From Deltaproteobacteria bacterium (GTDB lineage Bacteria > Myxococcota > XYA12-FULL-58-9 > JAUUZB01): 6,487 nt of DNA. The stretch's first letter is position 1; every line of letters starts with the position of its first letter. Location of the stretch: the NCBI GenBank assembly GCA_030590185.1, contig JAUUZB010000247.1, positions 1 to 6,487 on the forward strand. The letters are read 5' to 3'. The notes under the pieces were generated by a model that was not told the DNA's origin, did not search any database, and saw nothing but the letters and a program-made list of their open reading frames with translations. Positions 1 to 5,956 of this stretch are shown here, in pieces. A program made the position numbers and the translations under genes.

Positions 1-12
1 CAAGTAGCCGCG

Positions 13-32
13 CCCCATACCCACACCCACCC
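13..32 (-). other. Predicted G-quadruplex motif upstream of gcvH
   Basis: The + strand has four C-runs (13-16, 20-22, 26-28, 30-32), so the - strand reads as four G-runs separated by loops T, TGT and TAT. This fits the canonical G3+N1-7 quadruplex pattern with very short loops. It lies on the template strand of gcvH, directly upstream of a TTGACC hexamer. The motif is visible in the sequence; folding and any regulatory role are inference. Confidence 0.5.
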
Positions 33-59
33 TTGACCTCCCACGACCCCTGATTTAAG
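33..59 (+). promoter_or_regulatory. Weak candidate promoter for gcvH
   Basis: TTGACC at 33-38 matches the sigma-70 -35 consensus at five of six positions. TTTAAG at 54-59 matches the -10 consensus at four of six, but the spacing is only 15 bases. No better -10 appears at 16-18 bases. The 96 bases before gcvH contain no recognisable tandem glycine-riboswitch aptamer, although this stretch is too short to exclude one further upstream. gcvH may instead be transcribed from an upstream gene, so this is a tentative call. Confidence 0.25.
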
Positions 60-96
60 CCGCGGTCATATCTCAACACATCACAGTGAGAGTCCC

Positions 97-471
97 ATGA
101 GCATCCCCGACAATCTCAAGTACACCAAAGACCACGAATGGATCCGCATCGAGGGCGAATTCGCGTTCATTGGCATCACCCACCATGCCCAGGACCAACT
201 AGGTGACGTGGTTTTTATCGAGCTCCCAGACGTCGGCACCGAGATCGCGATCGGTGACACCTTTGGCACGGTCGAGTCGGTCAAGGCAGTCTCAGACCTC
301 TTCGCCCCGGTCGAGGGCCAGGTGGCGGAGATCAACGAGGCTCTTGCGGATGGCCCCGAGGTCGTCAACTCGGATCCCTACGGCGACGGTTGGATGATCA
401 AGGTCAAGCTGGCCGGCGAAACCAAGGATCTCATGTCCGCCGCCGACTACACCACGCTCGTGGCCGGCTGA
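97..471 (+). CDS. gcvH: Glycine cleavage system H protein
   Basis: This is the lipoyl carrier of the cytoplasmic glycine cleavage complex. Its lipoyl arm accepts the aminomethyl group from P protein, presents it to T protein (transfer to tetrahydrofolate), and is reoxidised by L protein. The 124 residues are close to the usual family length (about 125-130). The N-terminus holds the typical KYTKDHEW segment (residues 8-15). The lipoylation site is ESVKAVSDL, with Lys63 at bases 283-285. The conserved [14 protein letters not shown] stretch lies near the C-terminus. The ATG at 97 gives the expected N-terminus; the only ribosome-binding-site-like sequence is a weak GTGAG at 86-90. The gene lies 59 bases upstream of gcvP, which strongly supports an operon. 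The T and L subunits must lie elsewhere, possibly upstream: an in-frame AAG-TAG at 2-7 could end a preceding gene, but this is unproven. Confidence 0.97.
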   Translation: MSIPDNLKYTKDHEWIRIEGEFAFIGITHHAQDQLGDVVFIELPDVGTEIAIGDTFGTVESVKAVSDLFAPVEGQVAEINEALADGPEVVNSDPYGDGWMIKVKLAGETKDLMSAADYTTLVAG

Positions 472-493
472 GCCCCGGCTCGACGCGGCCCGC

Positions 494-519
494 AACTCCC
501 AACTCCCAACTCCCAACCC
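494..519 (+). repeat. Heptamer repeat (AACTCCC)3 between gcvH and gcvP
   Basis: Three perfect copies of AACTCCC (494-500, 501-507, 508-514) are followed by a degenerate AACCC. The C-runs at 498-500, 505-507, 512-514 and 517-519 make the - strand a canonical G-quadruplex motif with loops of 2, 4 and 4 bases. The repeat fills the centre of the 59-base gcvH-gcvP spacer and ends just before the weak GGAA (520-523) that may serve as the gcvP ribosome binding site. Confidence 0.85.
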
Positions 520-530
520 GGAACCGACCC

Positions 531-3413
531 ATGGCGAGTGAGCACCCCGATCTGCGCGCACCGATCGACCCCTACGTCGACCGCCACCTCGGCCCCCGGC
601 CCGCCGACGTCGAGGCCATGCTGGCGACCGTGGGCTACGACAGCCTCGATGCGCTGGTCGCGACCACCATGCCCGACAGCATTCGCCTCGCAGCCCCCCT
701 CGATCTCGGGCCGCCCCGCGGCATGACCGAGCTCACGGCTGAGCTGCAGCAGATGGCGGCGGACAACCGCGGCTGCCGCAGCTTCATCGGCATGGGCTAC
801 CACGATTGCCTGACCCCGCCGGTGATCAAACGCAACGTGCTGGAGAACCCGGGCTGGTACACGCCCGAGACACCTTCCCAAGCGGAGAGCGCCCAGGGTC
901 GGCTCGAGGCTCTGTTGATCTTCCAAACCATGATCGTCGACCTCTGCGCCCTGCCGGTCGCCAACGCCTCCCTGTTGGACGAGGCGACCGCCGCCGCCGA
1001 GGCCATGGGGTTGTGCCGCACCGCCCTGCGCAACAAGCGCTCCGGCTTTTTCGTCGCCGCCGACACCCACCCGCAGAATCTGGCGGTGGTGCGCACCCGC
1101 GCCGATGCCCTCGGGGTGACCGTCTACACCGGCGATCCGACGACCTTTGACTTTGGTGCCACCGAGGAACCGTTGTTCGGGGCGCTGCTCCAATACCCAA
1201 CCACCGATGGACGGATCGTGGACTACCGCGAGGTCATCGGCCGGATCCAAGCGGCCGGCGCCCTCGCGGTGGTATGCGCGGATCTCCTCGCCCTCACCCT
1301 GTTGACCTCACCCGGGGAGCTCGGCGCGGACGTCGCGGTCGGCTCGGCCCAACGCTTTGGTGTGCCCCTCGGTTACGGCGGGCCCCACGCCGGCTTCCTC
1401 GCCACCACCAAAAAGCTCCAACGCCTGGTCCCCGGTCGCATCGCCGGCGTCTCCAAGGATTCGAGCGGCGCACCGGCCCTGCGCCTCGCCTTGCAGACCC
1501 GCGAGCAACACATTCGGCGCGAAAAAGCGATCAGCAACATCTGCACAGCCCAGGTGCTACTCGCGGTGATGACCGCGCTGTACGCGGTGTGGCACGGACC
1601 CGAGGGGATCCTGCGCATCGCCCGGCGCGTGCACGGGCTCACCGCCACCCTCGCCGCCGGGCTCAGCCGGTTGGGGTATCGCCTCAACGAGAGCTTCTTC
1701 GACACCCTCGCGGTCGAGGTGCCGGACGCCGCCGCCGTGATGGCCCGCGCCCTCGCCGCCGGGATCAACCTGCGCGCCCACGACGACGGCCGGATCGGGA
1801 TCGCCCTCGACGAGACCGTCACCCTCGACGAGGTGCAAACGCTCCTCGGCCTCTTTGCCGAGGGGGCCCCTGCGCCGGCCACGTTGGACGCGGCGGCGCT
1901 CGCCTCGGATGCAACCTCGGCGTTGCCTCCGGAGTTGGTGCGCACCGGCGCGATCCTCACCCACACGGTCTTCAGCCGCTACCACTCCGAGACCGAGATG
2001 ATGCGCTACCTGCATCGCCTCGAGGTCAAGGACCTCGCCCTCAACGAGGCGATGATCCCCCTCGGCTCTTGCACCATGAAGGCCACCGGCGCGGTGCTGA
2101 TGGAAGCGGTGACCAACGCTGGCTTTGCCGGGGTGCACCCCTTCGTGCCCAAGAGCCAGGCAGCCGGCTACCAACGCCTGTTGACCAACCTCGAGGGGTT
2201 GATCAGCACCATCACCGGTTTCCCGGGCGTGTCCCTGCAACCGAACGCCGGCTCCCAGGGTGAGCTCACCGGCCTGCTGGTGATCCGCGCCCATCAGCGC
2301 GCCAACGGCCAGGGCCATCGCGACGTCTGTCTGATTCCAAAATCAGCCCATGGCACCAACCCGGCGAGCGCCGTGATGGCGGGCATGCGGGTGGAGGTCG
2401 TCGATTGCGACGACCAGGGCAACATCGACGTCGACGACCTTCGCGCCCGCGCCGCCGCACACAAAGGCGATCTGGCCGCCCTGATGGTCACCTACCCGTC
2501 GACCCACGGGGTGTTCGAGACCGCCATCCAGGAGATCTGTCAGATCATCCACGACAACGGCGGTCAGGTGTACATGGACGGCGCCAACCTCAACGCCATG
2601 GTTGGCCTGTCCCGGCCCGCGGATCTCGGCGCCGACGTCTGCCACCTCAACCTGCACAAGACCTTCGCCATCCCCCACGGTGGCGGTGGTCCGGGCATGG
2701 GGCCGATCGCGGGCGCCGCCCACCTCGCGCCGTTCATGCCGGGTCACCCGGTGGTCGAGACCGGCGGAGAGCAGGCCATCGGCGCCATCGCCGCGGCCCC
2801 CTGGGGCAGCGCCGGCGTGCTGCCGATCTCCTGGGCCTACATTCAGTTGATGGGCGGCCCAGGCTTGCTGCGCGCCACCCAGGTCGCCATCCTCAACGCC
2901 AACTACATGGCCAAGCGCCTCGAGGATCACTACCCGGTGGTCTACCGCGGCAACCAGGGCCTGGTGGCCCACGAGTTCATCATCGACATGCGGCCGTTCA
3001 AGGACAGCGCCGGCATCTCCGTGGATGATGTAGCCAAACGCTTGATCGATTTTGGCTTCCACGCCCCGACCATGTCCTTTCCCGTGGCCGGCACCCTGAT
3101 GGTGGAGCCGACCGAGAGCGAGTCGAAGGAGGAGCTCGACCGGTTCTGCGACGCCATGATCACCATCCGCGAGGAGATCGCGGCCATCGAGAAGGGCGAG
3201 CTCGACCGCGAGAACAATCCGCTGACCAACGCCCCGCACACCATCGCGGTGGTGAGCGCCAGCGAGTGGACGCGACCCTACCCGCGCGAGCAGGGCGCCT
3301 TCCCGGCGCCGTATCTCCACCAGCACAAGTACTGGCCGCCGGTGGGGCGGGTGGACAACGTGTACGGGGATCGCAACTTCGTTGGGGCGTGCTTGGAAGG
3401 GCTGTGCACCTGA
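531..3413 (+). CDS. gcvP: Glycine dehydrogenase (decarboxylating), P protein, single-chain form
   Basis: This PLP enzyme decarboxylates glycine and transfers the aminomethyl group to lipoyl-GcvH. At 960 residues it matches the fused, homodimeric bacterial/mitochondrial P protein (E. coli about 957), not the split GcvPA/GcvPB form. Landmarks are VDRHLGPR at the N-terminus, IGMGY (86-90) followed by [19 protein letters not shown] and SNICTAQ in the N-terminal half, PLGSCTMK (510-517) opening the C-terminal half, [10 protein letters not shown] (605-614), the PLP Schiff-base Lys710 in HLNLHKTF, the glycine-rich loop GGGGPGMGP (717-725), and [21 protein letters not shown] (844-864). No frameshift or missing key residue is seen. 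The frame is open upstream to 390 within gcvH, but homology begins only after the ATG at 531. The ribosome binding site is weak (GGAA at 520-523). The 3' end overlaps the next gene by 10 bases. Confidence 0.98.
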   Translation: MASEHPDLRAPIDPYVDRHLGPRPADVEAMLATVGYDSLDALVATTMPDSIRLAAPLDLGPPRGMTELTAELQQMAADNRGCRSFIGMGYHDCLTPPVIKRNVLENPGWYTPETPSQAESAQGRLEALLIFQTMIVDLCALPVANASLLDEATAAAEAMGLCRTALRNKRSGFFVAADTHPQNLAVVRTRADALGVTVYTGDPTTFDFGATEEPLFGALLQYPTTDGRIVDYREVIGRIQAAGALAVVCADLLALTLLTSPGELGADVAVGSAQRFGVPLGYGGPHAGFLATTKKLQRLVPGRIAGVSKDSSGAPALRLALQTREQHIRREKAISNICTAQVLLAVMTALYAVWHGPEGILRIARRVHGLTATLAAGLSRLGYRLNESFFDTLAVEVPDAAAVMARALAAGINLRAHDDGRIGIALDETVTLDEVQTLLGLFAEGAPAPATLDAAALASDATSALPPELVRTGAILTHTVFSRYHSETEMMRYLHRLEVKDLALNEAMIPLGSCTMKATGAVLMEAVTNAGFAGVHPFVPKSQAAGYQRLLTNLEGLISTITGFPGVSLQPNAGSQGELTGLLVIRAHQRANGQGHRDVCLIPKSAHGTNPASAVMAGMRVEVVDCDDQGNIDVDDLRARAAAHKGDLAALMVTYPSTHGVFETAIQEICQIIHDNGGQVYMDGANLNAMVGLSRPADLGADVCHLNLHKTFAIPHGGGGPGMGPIAGAAHLAPFMPGHPVVETGGEQAIGAIAAAPWGSAGVLPISWAYIQLMGGPGLLRATQVAILNANYMAKRLEDHYPVVYRGNQGLVAHEFIIDMRPFKDSAGISVDDVAKRLIDFGFHAPTMSFPVAGTLMVEPTESESKEELDRFCDAMITIREEIAAIEKGELDRENNPLTNAPHTIAVVSASEWTRPYPREQGAFPAPYLHQHKYWPPVGRVDNVYGDRNFVGACLEGLCT

Positions 3414-4924
3414 GAGCCCGCAGCCGGCGGCGGGGCCTAGCGATCGCTGTCGGAGTGGTCGCCACATTGCTGACCGCACCGTCGCCCGCCGAGACCGCAC
3501 CGTCGCTCGTCGAGACCGCGCCGTCCCTCGCCGGGATCCCCGACCCGCCCCCACCGCCCCGCGTCACCGCCGACACCGTAGGCAAGCCGTGGGGTACGGT
3601 TGAGGGCTTGCTCCAGTTCCGCGGCAACCCCACCCGCACCTGGTACGGCCGCGGCCCGGTGCCCCAGCACCCGCAGGTTCTGTGGCGCTTCCCCCGCCGC
3701 GAAAAGATGTGCGCCTTTTCCAAGGTCGGCCCGCGGGAGCCGAGCGAATGGTGCGGCACCGGCTGGACCGGGCAGCCAGCGGTGTGGGAACGGCCGGACG
3801 GCGTGACCGAGGTGATCTTCGGCGCCTTTGACAAGAAGGTTCATTTCCTCAACGCCGAGACCGGCGAGCGCACCCGACCGGACTTCGCGACCAAGGACAT
3901 CATCAAGGGCTCGGTGACCATCGATCCGGACGGCTATCCGTTGTTGTACTTCGGCTCGCGGGACAACCGCCTGCGGGTCATCGCCCTCGATCGCAACCCG
4001 ACCCGCTGGCTCTGGTCCCTGCGTTCCTCCGATTACCCGGGCATCTACGACAATGACTGGGACGGCAACCCATCGATCGTCGACGACCACCTGATCACCG
4101 GCGGCGAGAACGGCTACTTCTTCGTGGTGAAGCTCAATCGCGGCTACGACGCCAAGGGCCGGGTGACGGTGGCGCCGGAGGTGAAGCTGGCCTTGCCCGG
4201 TTGGACCAAGGAGCTGTTCGCGAAGGTGGGGGACCGGAGCAACGGTATCGAGAGCTCCGCCGCGGTCTTCGAGGACCGCGCCTACTTTGCCAACGGCCTC
4301 GGCCGGGTCGTCGGGGTCGATCTGAACGAGGCACGGCAGGGCAGGTCGAGCATCCTGTTCGACTATTGGGTCGGTGATGACGTCGATGCCTCGGTGGTGG
4401 TCGACGAGCAGGGCATGCTCTACGTGGCGGTCGAGCTCGAGCGGTTTCTGCCGCGCTCCCGGGAGGTCGGTCAGTTGGTCAAGCTCGATCCCCAGCGCGA
4501 CGGCGACCCCCGTGTGTGGGGGGTGGAGGTGCCGCCCGGGATCGGCGACGAGCGTGGCGGCGGGATCTGGTCCACCCCGGCCCTCGGCGATGGTGTGCTC
4601 TACGTGACCACCCAGGCCGGTGATCTAATGGTGGTCGACCGCGAGACCGGCGCCGTGGCCTGGCGGGAGTCCAACCTCCGCCACCTCTGGTCCTCGCCGG
4701 CGCTGGTGGACGACACCCTGATCGTGGCCACCTGCGAGGGGGAGCTGCGAGCCTACGACGTCCGGGATCCCCGCCGGCCCGAACGTCGCTGGAATATCAC
4801 CCTCGGTGAGGGGATCTGTATCGAGAGCACGCCCGCGGTCTGGCGGGGGCGGATCTTCGTGGGCTCCTGGGATGGACATTTCTATGCGATCGGGGATCCC
4901 CCGGCCCTGGCCGGAATGGAGTGA
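3404..4924 (+). CDS. Exported PQQ-like beta-propeller repeat protein
   Basis: This is a 506-residue predicted secreted or periplasmic protein of the PQQ/BamB-like beta-propeller type; its ligand and role are unknown. The GTG at 3404 is chosen because it follows GGAAGGG (3395-3401) and gives an intact signal peptide: basic RARSRRR (4-10), hydrophobic 11-25, with likely cleavage near Ala25 or Ala29. The SRRRGLA stretch loosely resembles a Tat motif. Residues 24-44 are three copies of a heptapeptide ([21 protein letters not shown]), then a proline run. The body has repeated propeller strands: [58 protein letters not shown] and [14 protein letters not shown] (216-221) resembles a calcium loop. 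Cys103/117 and Cys444/472 could form disulfides. An upstream in-frame start at 3266 lies within gcvP and destroys the signal peptide. Catalytic quinoprotein dehydrogenase activity cannot be claimed; a structural or adaptor propeller is equally possible. Confidence 0.85.
   Translation: MHLRARSRRRGLAIAVGVVATLLTAPSPAETAPSLVETAPSLAGIPDPPPPPRVTADTVGKPWGTVEGLLQFRGNPTRTWYGRGPVPQHPQVLWRFPRREKMCAFSKVGPREPSEWCGTGWTGQPAVWERPDGVTEVIFGAFDKKVHFLNAETGERTRPDFATKDIIKGSVTIDPDGYPLLYFGSRDNRLRVIALDRNPTRWLWSLRSSDYPGIYDNDWDGNPSIVDDHLITGGENGYFFVVKLNRGYDAKGRVTVAPEVKLALPGWTKELFAKVGDRSNGIESSAAVFEDRAYFANGLGRVVGVDLNEARQGRSSILFDYWVGDDVDASVVVDEQGMLYVAVELERFLPRSREVGQLVKLDPQRDGDPRVWGVEVPPGIGDERGGGIWSTPALGDGVLYVTTQAGDLMVVDRETGAVAWRESNLRHLWSSPALVDDTLIVATCEGELRAYDVRDPRRPERRWNITLGEGICIESTPAVWRGRIFVGSWDGHFYAIGDPPALAGME
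3473..3535 (+). repeat. Three tandem 21-bp repeats in the propeller gene
   Basis: Three adjacent 21-base units (3473-3493, 3494-3514, 3515-3535) begin ACCGCACCGTCG or a close variant, and each encodes a TAPS-containing heptapeptide. The length is a multiple of three, so copy-number changes keep the frame. They sit at the signal-peptide/mature-protein boundary and encode a flexible linker. Confidence 0.85.
4892..4914 (+). repeat. Two adjoining palindromes at the 3' end of the propeller gene
   Basis: A perfect 10-base palindrome GGGGATCCCC (4892-4901) abuts an inverted repeat, CCGGCC and GGCCGG around CT (4901-4914). In RNA the second could form a five-pair stem with a CCTG loop. Its right arm includes the first two bases of the GGA at 4913-4915, the only Shine-Dalgarno-like element for the GTG at 4921, so folding could limit translation of the next gene. 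Coding constraint and high GC make chance formation possible. Confidence 0.5.
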
Positions 4925-5334
4925 GCCGCCCCGCCGTTTACCCGCTGCGGGATCCCTGTTACCACCGAGCAACCGTAGCGCCGATGTCCCCTGACGAACC
5001 CCACGACCACGAGACCCCTGACCAGCCGCCGCCGGTTGAGACGGGCGCCCCCCCCGTAGGGGAGGGTCGGCACCATGCCCTCGACCTGCGCGACGCGGCG
5101 GAGGCGGCCTTTGTGCGCGGGGATTATCGGATGACCCGGGAGCTCGATCGCCAGATCGAGGCGATGCCGGGGCGTACCGAGCCGCGGCGGGAGGGGGCGG
5201 CAGCGGAGCTCGGTGAGCTCGCCACGGCTGCGGCCAAGGAGCGGCGCCGGTTGGGTATGGACCCGGTGGCGGTCCTGGCGGGGGCGTTCGCGACCCTGCT
5301 CTACCTCCTCGGCTGGCTGCTCGCCCTGCGCTAG
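4921..5334 (+). CDS. Small protein with C-terminal membrane anchor
   Basis: I do not recognise a named family. It has 137 residues from the GTG at 4921, which overlaps the preceding stop as GTGA and has GGA five bases upstream. Residues 1-50 are rich in Pro, Asp, Glu and His and probably disordered. Residues about 52-82 (ALDLRDAAEAAFVRGDYRMT and following) look like one helical hairpin of tetratricopeptide type. A basic KERRR precedes one hydrophobic helix at 116-136, ending in Arg137. This is a tail-anchor layout that would place the soluble part in the cytoplasm. The overlap suggests coupled expression with the propeller gene. An ATG at 4984 (residue 22) is a plausible alternative start: it lacks a ribosome binding site, but it drops an N-terminal stretch whose DNA is rich in palindromes. 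A run of eight C bases (5048-5055) lies within the gene. Confidence 0.7.
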   Translation: MSRPAVYPLRDPCYHRATVAPMSPDEPHDHETPDQPPPVETGAPPVGEGRHHALDLRDAAEAAFVRGDYRMTRELDRQIEAMPGRTEPRREGAAAELGELATAAAKERRRLGMDPVAVLAGAFATLLYLLGWLLALR

Positions 5335-5340
5335 TTCGAT

Positions 5341-5357
5341 ACCCGCAATCCGGGTTT
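5341..5357 (+). terminator. Small hairpin after the membrane-protein gene
   Basis: ACCCG (5341-5345) and CGGGT (5351-5355) form a five-pair stem around CAATC, followed by only two more T bases. It lies seven bases after the stop codon. It could be a weak intrinsic terminator. It also occupies the -35 region of the promoter at 5364, so it could instead be a regulator-binding dyad. Confidence 0.3.
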
Positions 5358-5363
5358 GCCGTG

Positions 5364-5369
5364 TATAAT
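5364..5369 (+). promoter_or_regulatory. Perfect -10 hexamer TATAAT without a clear -35
   Basis: TATAAT at 5364-5369 is an exact sigma-70 -10 box in a very GC-rich setting. It lies 38 bases before the next ATG and predicts a start of transcription near 5376. The bases at the expected -35 position (5340-5347) do not resemble TTGACA and form part of the ACCCG/CGGGT dyad, which suggests that an activator may be needed. TG directly precedes the hexamer, but the TGn register of an extended -10 is off by one. Confidence 0.6.
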
Positions 5370-5374
5370 AGGGG

Positions 5375-5388
5375 GAGAGGATCCCCTC
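5375..5388. promoter_or_regulatory. Imperfect palindrome at the predicted transcription start
   Basis: GAGAGGATCCCCTC is an inverted repeat centred on GGATCC, with six of seven base pairs matching and one A/C mismatch. It covers the start of transcription predicted from the TATAAT box, a usual position for a repressor operator. The operator role is inference. Confidence 0.35.
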
Positions 5389-5394
5389 ACCGCT

Positions 5395-5399
5395 AGAGG
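5395..5399 (+). promoter_or_regulatory. Ribosome binding site fixing the ATG at 5407
   Basis: AGAGG (followed by T) lies seven bases before the ATG at 5407 and is among the best Shine-Dalgarno matches in the window. Together with the promoter at 5364 it rules out the in-frame TTG at 5356, which would lie upstream of the predicted transcription start. Confidence 0.7.
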
Positions 5400-5406
5400 T
5401 TTGAGC

Positions 5407-5928
5407 ATGGCTATCGAGAACGACCCCAAAATCCGGGACCGCAGCGAGCAGGTCCGGCAAATCCAGGAGTACGCCGAGCGTCAGACGCAAATCCAGGAGG
5501 AGCAGAATCGCCAGCAGGCTCAGCAGGGCGTCCAGGCCCAGGAGATCGAGCAAACCGACCCGAGTCAGCTCACCTCCTCGGACGCCGACGTTCAGCAGCA
5601 GATCGACCAGGCCCAGTCCGAACGCGATGCCCAGGACGTCCAGGCCCAAACTCAGAATCAAGAGGTAGCCCAGGTCAACGAGGCCCGGGAGGCGAACGGC
5701 CAGGAGCGCACCGACGGGGCGGTGGAGTCCGCGAGCATTCAGCAGGACCGCGGCGAGGAGTGGCAGAGCTTTGCGGCCGAGGATTCCAAGGCCACCGAGA
5801 TACCGCCCAGCCTCGAGGGATCGGCGGCCGAGGAGCGTCAGGAGGCTCAGCAGCGGGAGCAGCAGCAGATCAACGTCGGCGACCTCTTGAAGCAGATGAC
5901 GATCCAGGGTGGCAAGATAGACGTCTAA
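5407..5928 (+). CDS. Glutamine-rich low-complexity protein of unknown function
   Basis: This 173-residue protein matches no family I know. By my count it has 38 Gln (22%) and 23 Glu (13%), with no Cys or His, one Trp (109) and only four Lys. It has no signal peptide or membrane segment. Residues about 5-100 are dominated by polar Gln/Glu/Arg/Asp/Ala stretches such as RQTQIQEEQNRQQAQQ, suggesting a long polar helix, coiled coil or disordered chain. Residues about 105-140 are less biased (WQSF, IPPSLEG). A second Gln/Glu helix follows (AEERQEAQQREQQQ). The C-terminus INVGDLLKQMTIQGGKIDV is the only clearly hydrophobic, motif-like part and could be a docking peptide. The gene has its own promoter and ribosome binding site. 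It lies 28 bases before a lipoprotein gene in the same direction, so the two may be co-transcribed. A scaffold, adhesion-related or secretion-substrate role is possible but unsupported. Confidence 0.8.
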   Translation: MAIENDPKIRDRSEQVRQIQEYAERQTQIQEEQNRQQAQQGVQAQEIEQTDPSQLTSSDADVQQQIDQAQSERDAQDVQAQTQNQEVAQVNEAREANGQERTDGAVESASIQQDRGEEWQSFAAEDSKATEIPPSLEGSAAEERQEAQQREQQQINVGDLLKQMTIQGGKIDV

Positions 5929-5935
5929 GCGGCAC

Positions 5936-5941
5936 TATAGT
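5936..5941 (+). promoter_or_regulatory. Possible -10 box close to the lipoprotein start
   Basis: TATAGT matches five of six -10 positions and starts 21 bases before the ATG at 5957, predicting transcription from about 5948 and a nearly leaderless mRNA. This would fit the lack of a Shine-Dalgarno sequence before that ATG. No -35 match is seen about 17 bases upstream, so the call is weak. Confidence 0.25.
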
Positions 5942-5956
5942 CCTGTCTTGAACATC

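Noticed and set aside
1..96. Glycine riboswitch upstream of gcvH
   Set aside because: The visible leader is short and C-rich and shows no aptamer-like paired architecture. A riboswitch outside the window cannot be excluded.
494..519. CRISPR-like repeat
   Set aside because: The units are 7 bases, directly abutting without spacers, so it is a simple tandem repeat.
390..530. Upstream extension of gcvP to an ATG at 390
   Set aside because: It lies mostly within gcvH in another frame, and its translation has no P-protein similarity. The family N-terminus begins after the ATG at 531.
1274..2263. 329-codon same-strand open frame inside gcvP
   Set aside because: The product is an arginine/proline-rich out-of-frame shadow of the well-conserved P protein.
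3266..3403. Upstream start at 3266 for the propeller protein
   Set aside because: This stretch is the shadow of the conserved gcvP C-terminus. Using it would bury the signal peptide at residue 47 onward.
3440..3447. GCGATCGC, the cyanobacterial HIP1 octamer
   Set aside because: Only one copy was noticed, and GATC-centred palindromes are expected in GC-rich DNA. It is not evidence for a cyanobacterial origin.
2343..3554. Long antisense open frame (about 400 codons), and similar minus-strand frames at 447-1250, 1557-2318 and 4882-5661
   Set aside because: High GC with biased third positions opens antisense frames opposite real genes. The translations are compositionally odd (Gly, Arg, His rich) and show no domains.
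5356..5406. TTG start at 5356 for the glutamine-rich protein
   Set aside because: It overlaps the TATAAT box and lies upstream of the predicted transcription start. The ATG at 5407 has a good ribosome binding site.
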